DNA of 64,000 bases from Pseudochrobactrum sp. sp1633 (GCF_030376605.1 NZ_JARRAE010000013.1:30409-94408); one strand, 5' to 3'; positions 39,379 through 48,487 are shown, counted from the stretch's first letter. The notes: a model not told the origin generated them from the sequence alone. Made by a program: numbers and translations.

Positions 39379-39394
39379 TTTAAATCGATTTAAT
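39379..39394. promoter_or_regulatory. LacI-type operator candidate before zwf
   Basis: TTAAATCGATTTAA is a perfect 14-bp palindrome with a central CG, within a 16-mer that differs by one base from the site before edd. Confidence 0.68.
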
Positions 39395-39532
39395 GGCGTT
39401 TATTTTACGGTCTTTCGTGTTCGGATAAACAGAAAACCGGTGCTTTCTCCTGCAAGATTCCCTTAGTCTTCGAAATGCTTTATGCATTGAGCTAACTGAT
39501 TTGCATCGTAATGAAAGTTTCTGGAGAAAATT

Positions 39533-40282
39533 ATGGCACGTTTAAAGGATAAGGTGGCAATTGTTACCGGCGCCGGTTCTGGTTTCGGAGAGGCAATCGC
39601 ACGCCGTTTTGCGCAGGAAGGCGCAAAGGTAACGGTTGCCGATATTAACCCGAAACGTGCCAATGATATTGCCAGCTCCATCGGTAAAAATGCAGTGCCT
39701 CTGGCTGTGGATGTGTCGCGCAAGGATGATGTTGAGCGGCTGGTCGGTGTAACTTTACAGCAGTTCGGCCGGTTGGATATCATGGTCAATAATGCCGGCT
39801 TTGCCTATAAAAACATGGTGCTGACCGATGTTCCGGAAGACAGTTTTGACCTGATTACCGCGGTTAATATGAAGGCGCTGTATCTGTCCACGCTTGCGGT
39901 TGTGCCGGTTATGCGTAAACTTGGCGGCGGCACGATTATCAATACTGCCTCCATCGGTGCACAGCATCCGCGTAAAGGCCTCACATGGTATAATGCCTCT
40001 AAGGGCTGGGTGATGAGCGCCACCAAGTCTATGGCGCTGGAACTTGCTGACGACAAAATCCGCGTCAATGCGATCTGTCCGGTAGAGAGTGAAACCGAAA
40101 CGCTGAAGCTGATTTTGGGTGATGACACGCCGGAAGCCCGCGAGGCGCTCAAAGCCTCTATCCCGCTTGGCCGTTTTTCAAAGCCGGACGATATTGCCAA
40201 TGCCGCTCTGTGGCTGGCAAGCGACGAGGCAGCATTTGTGACCGGTACATCCGTGGATGTGGATGGTGGCTACAGCCTGTAA
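39533..40282 (+). CDS. SDR-family oxidoreductase
   Basis: Short-chain dehydrogenase of 249 residues. The cofactor loop is VAIVTGAGSGFGEAIARRFA, the NNAG motif is IMVNNAGFAYKN, and the catalytic Tyr and Lys are in TWYNASKGWVMSATKS. The end, VTGTSVDVDGGYSL, is typical of the 3-oxoacyl reductase and glucose dehydrogenase-like subgroup. ADIN after the second strand suggests NAD(H) preference. GGAG lies 7 bases before the ATG. Substrate unknown; its neighbours are zwf (divergent) and a putrescine oxidase-like gene (convergent). Confidence 0.9.
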   Translation: MARLKDKVAIVTGAGSGFGEAIARRFAQEGAKVTVADINPKRANDIASSIGKNAVPLAVDVSRKDDVERLVGVTLQQFGRLDIMVNNAGFAYKNMVLTDVPEDSFDLITAVNMKALYLSTLAVVPVMRKLGGGTIINTASIGAQHPRKGLTWYNASKGWVMSATKSMALELADDKIRVNAICPVESETETLKLILGDDTPEAREALKASIPLGRFSKPDDIANAALWLASDEAAFVTGTSVDVDGGYSL

Positions 40283-40293
40283 GCGGGGACCGG

Positions 40294-41592
40294 TTAAATC
40301 CGGTCCATCATCGCATACCAAGACAGTGCAAGGAAAAGCAGCGGCGCACGGAATGTGCGCCCGCCCGGAAAAGCGGGTACTTTGAGCGCTTCAAATTTGC
40401 GCAGACGTTCACGATTGCCAGTGGCCGTTTCAGCGTAAAGCTTACCCATAAAATTGGCGAGCATCACGCCGTGGCCGGAATAGCCGCCTGCGCTGATAAC
40501 ATTCGGCATAACTTCCCGCACAAAAGGCTGTCGTGGCATAGTGATGCCGACAGAACCGCCCCAGCCATGTGTAATCTCGATGTCTTTGAGTTGCGGATAG
40601 ATTTCCGTGATCTGGCGGCGGATATGCGTGGCAATGTCACGCGGATTATCTGCCGTATAGGCTTCACGTCCGCCAAAGAGCAGGCGACCCTCTTTGCAGC
40701 GTCGGAAGTAGCGCACCACAAAGCGTGAATCATCGACCGATTCTCCACCCGGTAACACGCCGTAAGAGGCATCAAGGGGCACTGTTGCACCGATAAAAGA
40801 GCGGATTGGCATGACATGACAAGCGCTCACTGGCTCCAGATTACCGCCATGCGCATTCACCGCAATCAAAGCTTTTTCCGCATTGATAATGCCGCGCGCA
40901 GTTTTAACAATCACGCGGCCGTTGGAGGAGGTAATGCCGGTAGCTTTGCTGTTCTCATGGAGTTTGGCTCCGGCGCGGGCCGCTGTTTTTGCCAGTCCGA
41001 TGAGAAGTTTCAAAGGATGAATATGACCTGTACCGCTGTCATAAGTGCCGCCGAAATAACGCTGTGAGCCGAGCTTTTCAGCAACCTCATCGCGTTCCAT
41101 ATAACGCAGATGCGGGTAGTTGAATCGTGTAGCCATAAGTTCACTATGCGCCTGATATTGCTTTTCATAGCGCTGTTTATGGGCGACGGAGATTTGTCCC
41201 TGCACATATTCCATATCGATATTGTGCTCTGTCGCAAAGCTCAGAAGGTGGTGCTTGGCCTCTTCGGCCAGATCGAACAGGGTTTTCGCCTGATCAAAAC
41301 CATATTGTTTTTCAAGGTCTTCAGCCCAGGTTCTCTGGCCAGTATTCAGTTGTCCGCCATTGCGGCCTGAGGCGCCATCACCAAAGCGTGCTTCATCGAG
41401 GAGCACAACATCAACACCCTGAACAGCCAGATGATAGGCAGCAGACAGCCCCGTATAACCGCCGCCGATAATAACAACATCGGCCTGTCGTGAGCCGTCA
41501 AATTCGGGATATTGCGGCCGTTCACTGATGCTTGCCTCATACCATGACAGTCCGGGAGAAATCGGGCTCTGATAATGCTGTGACTGTTGCAT
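40294..41592 (-). CDS. puuB: FAD oxidoreductase, gamma-glutamylputrescine oxidase-like
   Basis: DAO-family flavoenzyme of 432 residues. The FAD loop VVIIGGGYTGLSAAYHLA, then GASGRNGGQLNTGQR and the C-terminal GYSGHGVMLANFMGKL match the PuuB/OrdL group. Family members oxidise gamma-glutamylputrescine to the aldehyde. The assignment is supported by the next upstream gene, a gamma-glutamylputrescine synthetase-like protein on the same strand, and by the potFGHI-like transporter nearby. A hairpin terminator stands between the two genes, so expression may be uneven. Confidence 0.85.
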   Translation of the reverse strand: MQQSQHYQSPISPGLSWYEASISERPQYPEFDGSRQADVVIIGGGYTGLSAAYHLAVQGVDVVLLDEARFGDGASGRNGGQLNTGQRTWAEDLEKQYGFDQAKTLFDLAEEAKHHLLSFATEHNIDMEYVQGQISVAHKQRYEKQYQAHSELMATRFNYPHLRYMERDEVAEKLGSQRYFGGTYDSGTGHIHPLKLLIGLAKTAARAGAKLHENSKATGITSSNGRVIVKTARGIINAEKALIAVNAHGGNLEPVSACHVMPIRSFIGATVPLDASYGVLPGGESVDDSRFVVRYFRRCKEGRLLFGGREAYTADNPRDIATHIRRQITEIYPQLKDIEITHGWGGSVGITMPRQPFVREVMPNVISAGGYSGHGVMLANFMGKLYAETATGNRERLRKFEALKVPAFPGGRTFRAPLLFLALSWYAMMDRI

Positions 41593-41665
41593 TGGGTGCC
41601 TTGAGCTGGTGCTGTAAGTCGGAGAGCAGAAGAATGGTAGGAAGCATAGTCCGGCAAAAATTGCG

Positions 41666-41695
41666 CCGGCACATTGATCAAAAACAATGTGCCGG
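41666..41695 (-). terminator. Hairpin between puuA-like and puuB-like genes
   Basis: CCGGCACATTG and CAATGTGCCGG form a perfect 11-bp stem with an 8-base loop; the minus strand continues to an ATTTTT run. It may end or reduce transcription from the synthetase gene into the oxidase gene. Confidence 0.78.
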
Positions 41696-41703
41696 AGATG
41701 TTT

Positions 41704-43137
41704 TTATACGTTGAGCAGCAGATATTCCCGCTCCCACGGGCTGATCACTTCCATGAAGGTCTCAAATTCCGCCCGTTTGATCGCGGCATAGGTGGTGGCA
41801 AAACTCTCACCCAGCAGTGCTTTCAGCTCTGCGTCCTGCTCAAACAGATTGACAGCTTCAATCAGGCCGCGGGGTAGTTCAACCTCATTGCGGTTGACCG
41901 AAGTTGTCACCGGTGCGTCCGGCATGATTTTGTTTTTCAGGCCGATCAGTCCGCAGGCAAGGGATGCTGCCAGTGCCAGATAAGGATTGGCATCAGAGGA
42001 GGGGATGCGGTTTTCCACACGCCGTGCCTGCGGCTCAGAACGCGGAACGCGCAGAGCCGTGGTGCGGTTATCATAACCCCATTTAACATTGACCGGCGCA
42101 GATGCATCCGGCGTCAGGCGGCGATAGGAGTTCACATAAGGGGCAAACATCACCAGCGCATTCGGTACATGTTTCTGCATGCCGCCGATGAAATGATAGA
42201 AGGCTTCACTCTCGGTGCCATCTTCATTGCTGAAGATGTTTTTGCCGGTCTTTTTATCAACAATAGACTGGTGAATATGCATGGCTGAGCCCGGCTGCCC
42301 TTGAATAGGCTTGGCCATAAAGGTTGCATACATATCATGCTTGAGCGCGGCTTCACGGATGGTGCGCTTGAACATAAAGGCCTGGTCAGCCAGTTCAATC
42401 GGGTCGCCGTGGCGCAGGTTGATTTCCAACTGGCCAGCGCCTTCCTCATGGATCAGCGTGTCAATTTCCAGTCCCTGCGCTTCCGAAAAATGATAGATGT
42501 CATCGATCAATTCGTCGAATTCGTTGACACCGGCGATGGAGTAGCCCTGACCGCCGCCAATGGCGCGACCTGACCGGCCGACCGGCGGGGTGAGCGGATA
42601 ATCCGGATCAGGGTTTTTACGTACCAGATAAAATTCGATTTCTGGTGCCACAACCGGTTTAAGGCCGAGTTTTGAATATTCTTCCACGACGCGTTTCAGC
42701 ACATTGCGCGGTGTGAATTCAGCGACGCGTCCATCCTGATAGACCAGATCACACAGCACCTGCGCTGTCGGGTCGGACTCCCACGGGACAACGGTGAGGG
42801 TGGAGAGGTCGGCGACAAGGCGCAGATCGCCGTCATCTTCAGGATAGACAAAGCCGTGGCCGTCATCAGGATAATCACCGGAAATGGTGACCATGAAGAC
42901 AGCAGACGGTAGTGCCAGAGTGGAGTTGGAGATGAATTTTTTGGATGGCATCATCTTGCCGCGGGCAACACCGGCCTGATCAGGCGTGATGCACTCAATA
43001 TCTTCAATATCGCGCCATGCCAGCCATTCAGAAGCTTCTTTCCAGTTTTTGACGCCGCGCAGCGACTTGACATAGGCTGGTGTGCCGCGACGTACAGTTT
43101 TGCGCGGTTTTTTCTTCTCAGTAGGTGTGACAGGCAT
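41704..43137 (-). CDS. puuA: Glutamine synthetase-family protein, gamma-glutamylputrescine synthetase-like
   Basis: Ligase of 477 residues related to glutamine synthetase. VAPEIEFYLVRKNPD, HEEGAGQLEINLRHGDP, FMAKPIQGQPGSAMHIHQS and VENRIPSSDANPYLALAA carry the metal, ATP and glutamate-binding residues. The N-terminal DIEDIECITPDQAGVARGKM is typical of polyamine-linked members rather than GlnA. It would join glutamate to putrescine as the first step of the gamma-glutamyl route. It could instead serve another amine. Confidence 0.87.
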   Translation of the reverse strand: MPVTPTEKKKPRKTVRRGTPAYVKSLRGVKNWKEASEWLAWRDIEDIECITPDQAGVARGKMMPSKKFISNSTLALPSAVFMVTISGDYPDDGHGFVYPEDDGDLRLVADLSTLTVVPWESDPTAQVLCDLVYQDGRVAEFTPRNVLKRVVEEYSKLGLKPVVAPEIEFYLVRKNPDPDYPLTPPVGRSGRAIGGGQGYSIAGVNEFDELIDDIYHFSEAQGLEIDTLIHEEGAGQLEINLRHGDPIELADQAFMFKRTIREAALKHDMYATFMAKPIQGQPGSAMHIHQSIVDKKTGKNIFSNEDGTESEAFYHFIGGMQKHVPNALVMFAPYVNSYRRLTPDASAPVNVKWGYDNRTTALRVPRSEPQARRVENRIPSSDANPYLALAASLACGLIGLKNKIMPDAPVTTSVNRNEVELPRGLIEAVNLFEQDAELKALLGESFATTYAAIKRAEFETFMEVISPWEREYLLLNV

Positions 43138-43443
43138 TGTTCACCGGATAGCTGTTTGCGATAGGGTCATCATAGTTTCTCATATGACCTTTAACAAACA
43201 GAGTAGCATTTGTGTGCGTAAGGGTAAGTCCTTTTGCCAAAAATATTTTCTGCGCGGGTTTGGCAGGGTGGTCTTGTTGAAATACGCAGGCTGCCTGAAA
43301 CTGTCTTGTGTAGCCTTGATGACTATACGCAACGGTCAGTCATGACATCAGGACAGCCTGCGATTGTGCGGTTCCGAAAAAACTACCCTGAGAAAATGCG
43401 GGAAGGGTAATTGGGGGGACGGAGCCGAACTTCGGGATTTCAA
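43138..43443. other. Non-coding gap before the iterated repeat
   Basis: About 300 bases with no supported gene; it should hold the promoter of the puuA-like gene. The frames that cross it are short and lack ribosome sites. Confidence 0.45.
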
Positions 43444-43722
43444 TTTCTGGTTACGATCACCGGTGTCAGCAGATCGCCCCACTGGCCTTCGCCATTCCCG
43501 CATTGCCGCAGGCATGCAATTAATGAGGCATGGTGGCGAAGGCAGTTGGTTTAGTTTCTGGTTACAATAACCGGTGTCAGCAGATCGCCCCACTGGCCTT
43601 CGCCATTCCCGCATTGCCGCAGGCATGCAATTAAAAAAGCATGGTGGCGAAGGCAAATTGGTTTAGTTTCTGGTTACAATAACCGGTGTCAGCAAATCGC
43701 CCCACTGGCCTTCGCCACCATG
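43444..43722. repeat. Iterated hairpin cassette copied from a gene's 3' end
   Basis: Three copies of a roughly 50-base block start at 43444, 43555 and 43667 (periods 111 and 112). The third is the real 3' end of the small gene at 43663. Blocks are joined by a connector holding GCATGC and an inverted copy of the gene segment GCCTTCGCCACCATG: the arm 43640-43654 pairs perfectly over 15 bp with 43708-43722, and 43534-43543 pairs over 10 bp with 43596-43605. Each block also has the small palindrome GGTTATTGTAACC or a variant. Confidence 0.85.
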
Positions 43723-43896
43723 ATGTCGGGCGGAACGCACCAGCTCTACGGATACGCCGGCTTCAACCGCTTTCATAACAGCGTGGTTGAGGCGGTGAAG
43801 ATCGTTGGCCAGCATGCGAATTGCAGCCTTCTGGTCTTCTGTCATAGCCGAAGCTTGTTCTTCGGCCCGTTCTTTAACCTGTGGTTTGGTCATCAT
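43663..43896 (-). CDS. Small unknown protein next to aceA
   Basis: A 77-residue soluble protein that I do not recognise. The first half is a charged helix (KPQVKERAEEQASAMTEDQK), then AAIRMLANDLHRLNHAVMKA, and the tail is GGEGQWGDLLTPVIVTRN. It lies 150 bases downstream of aceA on the same strand. The last 50 or so bases of the gene occur twice more just downstream as part of a hairpin cassette, each copy still able to encode the ending GEGQWGDLLTPVIVTRN followed by a stop. The start could be either of two adjacent ATGs. Confidence 0.72.
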   Translation of the reverse strand: MMTKPQVKERAEEQASAMTEDQKAAIRMLANDLHRLNHAVMKAVEAGVSVELVRSARHHGGEGQWGDLLTPVIVTRN

Positions 43897-44045
43897 GGTC
43901 TTTGTCCTTGGGTTATATTGAGGTCGTGAGCTGAAGTTGCGTTTTGGGTGGCTATCCGTAACCGGCGGGTGAAGGAGAGAACCGGCTACGGATGGCTGCT
44001 ATGCAGAGAGTGACTGGAGTCCGGCTCTGCTTTTCCGGTTTCTGC

Positions 44046-45335
44046 TTATTCAGCAGCAGGACGGAACTGGTCGTGTTCGGTCGATTCACTCATGGCCGTG
44101 GTTGAAGACTGGCCGCCGGTGATCGCCATTGAGACAGCATCGAAATAACCGGTGCCAACTTCGCGCTGGTGTTTAGTCGCGGTGTAACCGTTTGCTTCGG
44201 CTGCAAATTCGGCTTCCTGCAATTCAGAATAGGCAGCCATCTGACGGTCTTTATAGCCACGAGCCAGTTCGAACATGCCGAAATTGAGCTGATGGAAGCC
44301 GGCCAGCGTGATAAACTGGAATTTATAACCCATTGCACCCAGCTCACGCTGGAATTTAGCAATGGTTGCATCATCAAGGTGCTTCTTCCAGTTGAACGAA
44401 GGTGAGCAATTATAGGCCAGCAGCTTGCCCGGATGTGCCTTATGCACGCCTTCGGCAAATTTACGCGCCTGTTCCAGATCAGGCTTTGAAGTTTCGCACC
44501 AGATCAGATCGCAATGCGGTGCATAGGCCACAGCGCGGGCAATACATGGCTCAAGACCGTTCTTTACATGGTAGAAACCTTCAACGGTGCGACCTTTGTC
44601 ATAGTCAACAAATGGCTGGTCGCGTTCATCGATATCCGAGGTCAGCAGTTTGGCGGCTTCCGCATCAGTGCGGGCAATAACCAGTGTCGGCGTGCCCATA
44701 ATATCTGCGGCGAGACGTGCGGCATTCAGGTTGCGGATATGGGCTGCGGTCGGGATCAGAACCTTGCCGCCGAGATGGCCGCATTTCTTTTCCGAAGCCA
44801 GCTGGTCTTCAAAGTGAACACCGGCAGCGCCAGCTTCGATGAAGGCTTTCATGATTTCAAAAGCATTCAGCGGGCCGCCGAAACCTGCTTCCGCATCGGC
44901 AACAATTGGCGCAAACCATGTGTCTACGGACAAACCTTTGCCTTCTGCGGTTTCAATCTGATCGGCGCGCTGCAAAGTGCGGTTGATGCGCTTGGCAAGC
45001 TCCGGTGCGGCATTGGCCGGATAAAGTGACTGATCCGGATACATCGCGGAGGCTGTATTCGCATCAGCTGCTACCTGCCAGCCGGAGAGGTAAATGGCCT
45101 GCAATCCTGCGCGAACCATCTGCATTGCTTGATTGCCCGAAAGTGCGCCCAGTGCATTGATGAAATTTTCCTCATGAATGAGTTTCCACAGACGGTTGGC
45201 GCCCATTTCAGCTAAGCTATAGCGGATTTCAACAGAACCGCGCAGACGCTTTACATCTTCAGCGGTGTGCGAACGCTGCAAGCCGTCGAAGCGGCCTTTT
45301 GGTGCAGAGGGAACCAGATTGTAAAAATCAGTCAT
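44046..45335 (-). CDS. aceA: Isocitrate lyase
   Basis: Splits isocitrate to glyoxylate and succinate, the first step of the glyoxylate shunt for growth on acetate or fatty acids. 429 residues. The signature [16 protein letters not shown] includes the catalytic cysteine; [15 protein letters not shown] and [17 protein letters not shown] are also typical. AGGA precedes the ATG. It is divergent from an ScfR/RamB-type regulator whose candidate operators fill the shared intergenic region. Malate synthase is not in the window. Confidence 0.97.
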   Translation of the reverse strand: MTDFYNLVPSAPKGRFDGLQRSHTAEDVKRLRGSVEIRYSLAEMGANRLWKLIHEENFINALGALSGNQAMQMVRAGLQAIYLSGWQVAADANTASAMYPDQSLYPANAAPELAKRINRTLQRADQIETAEGKGLSVDTWFAPIVADAEAGFGGPLNAFEIMKAFIEAGAAGVHFEDQLASEKKCGHLGGKVLIPTAAHIRNLNAARLAADIMGTPTLVIARTDAEAAKLLTSDIDERDQPFVDYDKGRTVEGFYHVKNGLEPCIARAVAYAPHCDLIWCETSKPDLEQARKFAEGVHKAHPGKLLAYNCSPSFNWKKHLDDATIAKFQRELGAMGYKFQFITLAGFHQLNFGMFELARGYKDRQMAAYSELQEAEFAAEANGYTATKHQREVGTGYFDAVSMAITGGQSSTTAMSESTEHDQFRPAAE

Positions 45336-45488
45336 AATCAGATATCCTGTAAAATCGTGTCATCGGATTTTTTGTTGAAGTAACGTTTTGTCTATGACCA
45401 GATTTACAGATGTCGAATTTGAAGGCGAGAAAAATGCGATATTTCAGCAATATATTCGAGTTGTGATGTGTGTTTTTGACAAGAGTGC

Positions 45489-45555
45489 TTTGTAAATTTG
45501 TAAAAATTGTAAATTTGACAAATCTGAAAAATAAGTCACATTATTTACAATTGCA
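45489..45555. promoter_or_regulatory. Operator cluster between aceA and its divergent regulator
   Basis: Repeats of TTTGTAAA occur at about 45490 and 45497, followed by the near-palindrome TTGTAAATTTGACAA (45508-45522) and TTTACAATTGCA (45544-45555). The AT-rich TTTGTAAA-like motif resembles the TTTGCAAA-type sites of the RamB/ScfR family. Confidence 0.6.
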
Positions 45556-45589
45556 TGGCGTGTAAAATTCTTCAGGGGGAGAGAAGTCC

Positions 45590-47017
45590 GTGGCAGAGCG
45601 TAAGATTTTTGCCGGTGCGCGTATCAGGCGCGTTCGGAATGAACGGGCTTTGACACAGGTTTCTATGGCTGATGCTTTGGGCATTTCTCCCTCTTATCTC
45701 AATCTGATTGAGCGCAATCAGCGGCCATTAACTGTGCAGCTCTTGCTGAAGCTGGCGTCAGTTTACAAAGTGGATCTGGATCAGCTTCAGGAAGAAACCG
45801 GTTCGGCACTTGCCGGTTTAAAGGAAGTGTTTTCAGAGCCATTGCTGGCGGGGGAACTGCCGGGCGATCAGGAGCTGATCGATATCTGCGAGGCGGCACC
45901 CAATGCAGCTGCAGGTATTTTGAAACTGTTTCGTGCTTATCGCGAGCAGCAAAAACGCCTTACCGACCTGTCGGATATGATGGCGCGGGATGGTAAAGCG
46001 CTCACACTTGGCCCGACCCGTCTGCCGCTTGATGAGGTGCGTGAGGTTTTGGCACGCAAGGCCAATTATTTTGAACGGATTGAAGCCGAGGCGGATAGTT
46101 TTAACCGGTTGCTTAAATCAGAGGATGGTCTGGCCGCAGCGCTGAAACAATGGCTGAAACGCGAACAGTCCATTACTGTGCGCACGCTGCCTGCTGCAAC
46201 CATGCCAAACTGGCGGCGGCGTTATGACCGCCATTCGCTGCGTCTGTTTATTTCCGAACGCCTGTCAAATTTTGATCAGACACGCGAGATTGCAATGGAG
46301 GCGGCCTCCATCCGCATGCAGGTGGTGATTGGCGCAGAACTGGAAGATCTGAAATTGAGTTCAGCAGAGGCAAAGCGCATCGCACGGTTTGAACTGCTGC
46401 GCTATGCGGCGCATGCTTTGATGATGCCCTATACTCCGTTTCGCGAGGCGGCACAGCGGGCGAAATATGATGTTGATGTGCTGCGCGCGCGTTTTAATGT
46501 TTCGTTTGAGCAGGCGGCATGCCGCCTCACAACGCTGCAAAAGCAGGGGGCGTCAGGTGTGGCGTTTTTCTTGCAGGAAATTGATCAGGCAGGACACCGG
46601 TTGCGTTCTTTCGGTGCGCAAGGGTTTCCGCAATCGCGTTTTGGCGGCTCTTGCCCGAAATTGCAGGTTTACAATGCCTTCTCCCATCCGCAGCAAATCT
46701 TAGTGGAGCAGGTGGAGTTGCCGGATAAGGCGCAATATCTGACCATCAGCCGCACGATTGAAGGGCCGCAGGCCGGTTTTGGCGAGCAAACAAGGCGCAC
46801 CGCACTGATGCTGGTTTGCGAGGCATCGTCTGCGCAGGATACGGTCTATGCGGCCTATCTGGCAGGGGTGTCGGCAGGAAGTGGTATCAATCCGGTCGGC
46901 ACAGCCTGTCGTTTGTGCGAAAGGCAGGCGTGTCTTGCACGCGCTGAACCGCCGCTGACCCGCCCGCTGGCTCTGGATGAGATGGTGTCGGGTTTTTCGG
47001 CCTATGATTTTCAATGA
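45590..47017 (+). CDS. XRE-family regulator of the ScfR/RamB type
   Basis: A 475-residue regulator. The N-terminal helix-turn-helix is RVRNERALTQVSMADALGIS followed by PSYLNLIERNQRPLTVQLLL. The middle has an IrrE/ImmA-like (DUF955) region without a clear HEXXH motif, and the C terminus (DUF2083) has a cysteine cluster, CRLCERQACLARAEPPL. The family senses short-chain acyl-CoA and controls the glyoxylate and acetate genes in actinobacteria and alphaproteobacteria. The GTG start follows GGGGGAGAG. Position divergent from aceA supports control of aceA and of itself. Confidence 0.88.
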   Translation: MAERKIFAGARIRRVRNERALTQVSMADALGISPSYLNLIERNQRPLTVQLLLKLASVYKVDLDQLQEETGSALAGLKEVFSEPLLAGELPGDQELIDICEAAPNAAAGILKLFRAYREQQKRLTDLSDMMARDGKALTLGPTRLPLDEVREVLARKANYFERIEAEADSFNRLLKSEDGLAAALKQWLKREQSITVRTLPAATMPNWRRRYDRHSLRLFISERLSNFDQTREIAMEAASIRMQVVIGAELEDLKLSSAEAKRIARFELLRYAAHALMMPYTPFREAAQRAKYDVDVLRARFNVSFEQAACRLTTLQKQGASGVAFFLQEIDQAGHRLRSFGAQGFPQSRFGGSCPKLQVYNAFSHPQQILVEQVELPDKAQYLTISRTIEGPQAGFGEQTRRTALMLVCEASSAQDTVYAAYLAGVSAGSGINPVGTACRLCERQACLARAEPPLTRPLALDEMVSGFSAYDFQ

Positions 47018-47338
47018 GCAGGTTCAGCTGAAAGCTAAAGATTCGGGCTTTCCGCCTGCTAAGGGCTTCTTGCAGCATATCTTTGAAAGATAAGACTTAA
47101 ATCTGTGTTCCGAACAAGCCGGATATTGGCTTAAAACAATGCACTTATGCGCTCTTGAGGACACACAAAGTTTAAAATTGTGTTCATTAAATTCAAATAT
47201 TCCGTGCTTTGGGCTTTAAGCGTCATCTTTCCGTTGACGAACGCAAATTAATCTAAAAAGGTAACGGAGAATGCACATTGAAGAGCAATGTGTGAGGGAT
47301 GTTTTCTGCCCTGTAAAGCTTTCTGGACGGAGTGAGTG
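47018..47338. other. Non-coding leader region of the polyamine transporter
   Basis: About 320 bases between the regulator gene and potF on the same strand. No terminator-like hairpin or clear operator is seen. It is A/T-rich and should hold the transporter promoter. Confidence 0.45.
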
Positions 47339-48442
47339 ATGAAGATCAAAGCCCATTTGCTTTCATATGTATCGGCCGGTTGCGTGGCTCTTGCCACTAT
47401 ACTGCCTGCCTCCGCTCAGGAGCGGGTGCTGAACATCTATAACTGGTCTGATTATATTGATGATTCCATCCTGACAGATTTCACCAAGGAAACCGGAATC
47501 AAAGTTGTCTATGACGTTTATGATTCCAACGAAATCCTTGAGACCAAACTTCTCGCCGGCAGCACAGGCTATGATATTGTTGTGCCTTCCGCGGAGTTTC
47601 TCGGCCGCCAGATTCCGGCAGGTGTTTTCCAGAAGCTCGATAAGGAAAAACTGCCAAACCTGAAAAATATGTGGGATGAGATTACCAAGCGCACCAGCGC
47701 ATATGATCCGGGCAATGAGTATTCTATCAATTACATGTGGGGCACCACCGGTATCGGCTATAATAAGGCCAAGATCAAAGCAGCACTCGGTGTTGATGAG
47801 ATCGACAGCTGGGATATTTTGTTCAAGCCTGAAAATTCTGCAAAGCTGAAAGATTGCGGTATCTATCTGCTGGATTCCGGCAGTGAAATGCTGCGTCCGG
47901 CTCTGCATTATCTGGGCTTTGATACCAATAATCCAACCGCGGAGAGCTTTGCCAAGGCTGAAGAGCTTTACCTCAGCATTCGCCCGAATATCCGTAAATT
48001 CCACTCTTCTGAATATATCAATGCCTTGGCAAATGGCGATATTTGCATGGCTGTCGGTTATTCCGGTGATATTTTTCAGGCACGCGATCGTGCGGAAGAA
48101 GCCAAAAACGGCGTGGAAATAGGTTATTCCATTCCGAAAGAGGGCGCTCTGATGTGGTTTGACCAGATGGCCATTCCTGCTGATGCCAAACATGTGGCTG
48201 AAGCGCATGAATTCATCAATTATATCATGCGCCCTGAGGTGATCGCCAAGGCTTCGGACTATGTGTTCTATGCCAATGGCAACAAGGCTTCGCAGGAGTT
48301 TATTGACAAGGAACTGCTGAATGATCCTGCGGTCTATCCGAGTGAAGAAGTGATGAAACAGCTCTTCGTTCCGATGCCTTATCCGCCGAAGATCAACCAG
48401 ATGGCAACCCGCACCTGGACAAAGATCGTAACCGGTCATTAA
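47339..48442 (+). CDS. potF: Polyamine ABC transporter, substrate-binding protein
   Basis: Periplasmic putrescine/spermidine-binding protein, 367 residues. A signal peptide (MKIKAHLLSYVSAGCVALAT, cleaved after ASA) precedes VLNIYNWSDYIDDSILTDF, the hallmark of PotF/PotD. SGDIFQARDRAEE and EGALMWFDQMAIPADA also match PotF. GGAG lies 6 bases before the ATG at 47339. It heads potFGHI. Substrate choice among putrescine and other amines cannot be settled, but the puuA/puuB-like genes nearby favour putrescine. Confidence 0.93.
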   Translation: MKIKAHLLSYVSAGCVALATILPASAQERVLNIYNWSDYIDDSILTDFTKETGIKVVYDVYDSNEILETKLLAGSTGYDIVVPSAEFLGRQIPAGVFQKLDKEKLPNLKNMWDEITKRTSAYDPGNEYSINYMWGTTGIGYNKAKIKAALGVDEIDSWDILFKPENSAKLKDCGIYLLDSGSEMLRPALHYLGFDTNNPTAESFAKAEELYLSIRPNIRKFHSSEYINALANGDICMAVGYSGDIFQARDRAEEAKNGVEIGYSIPKEGALMWFDQMAIPADAKHVAEAHEFINYIMRPEVIAKASDYVFYANGNKASQEFIDKELLNDPAVYPSEEVMKQLFVPMPYPPKINQMATRTWTKIVTGH

Positions 48443-48452
48443 TCGGGATCAG

Positions 48453-48484
48453 GGAACAAACGGGGCAAATGCCCCGTTTGTTTT
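48453..48484 (+). terminator. Intercistronic hairpin between potF and potG
   Basis: ACAAACGGGGC pairs with GCCCCGTTTGT around a 4-base AAAT loop and is followed by TTTT. A partial terminator here would make the binding protein more abundant than the membrane parts, as is usual for ABC importers. Confidence 0.82.
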
Positions 48485-48487
48485 AGA

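Noticed and set aside
43348..43656. Minus-strand frame of 102 residues with an internal repeat (MPAAMREWRRPVGRSADTG twice)
   Set aside because: It is a shifted reading of the hairpin cassette; the blocks match the true gene in another frame, and there is no ribosome site.
43444..43722. Possible CRISPR array
   Set aside because: Period of 111-112 bases, repeats longer than the non-repeated parts, connectors nearly identical to each other, and no cas genes.
47363..48439. Long minus-strand open frame of 358 residues
   Set aside because: It is antisense to potF, which has a signal peptide, family motifs and a ribosome site; the antisense product has no recognisable domain.
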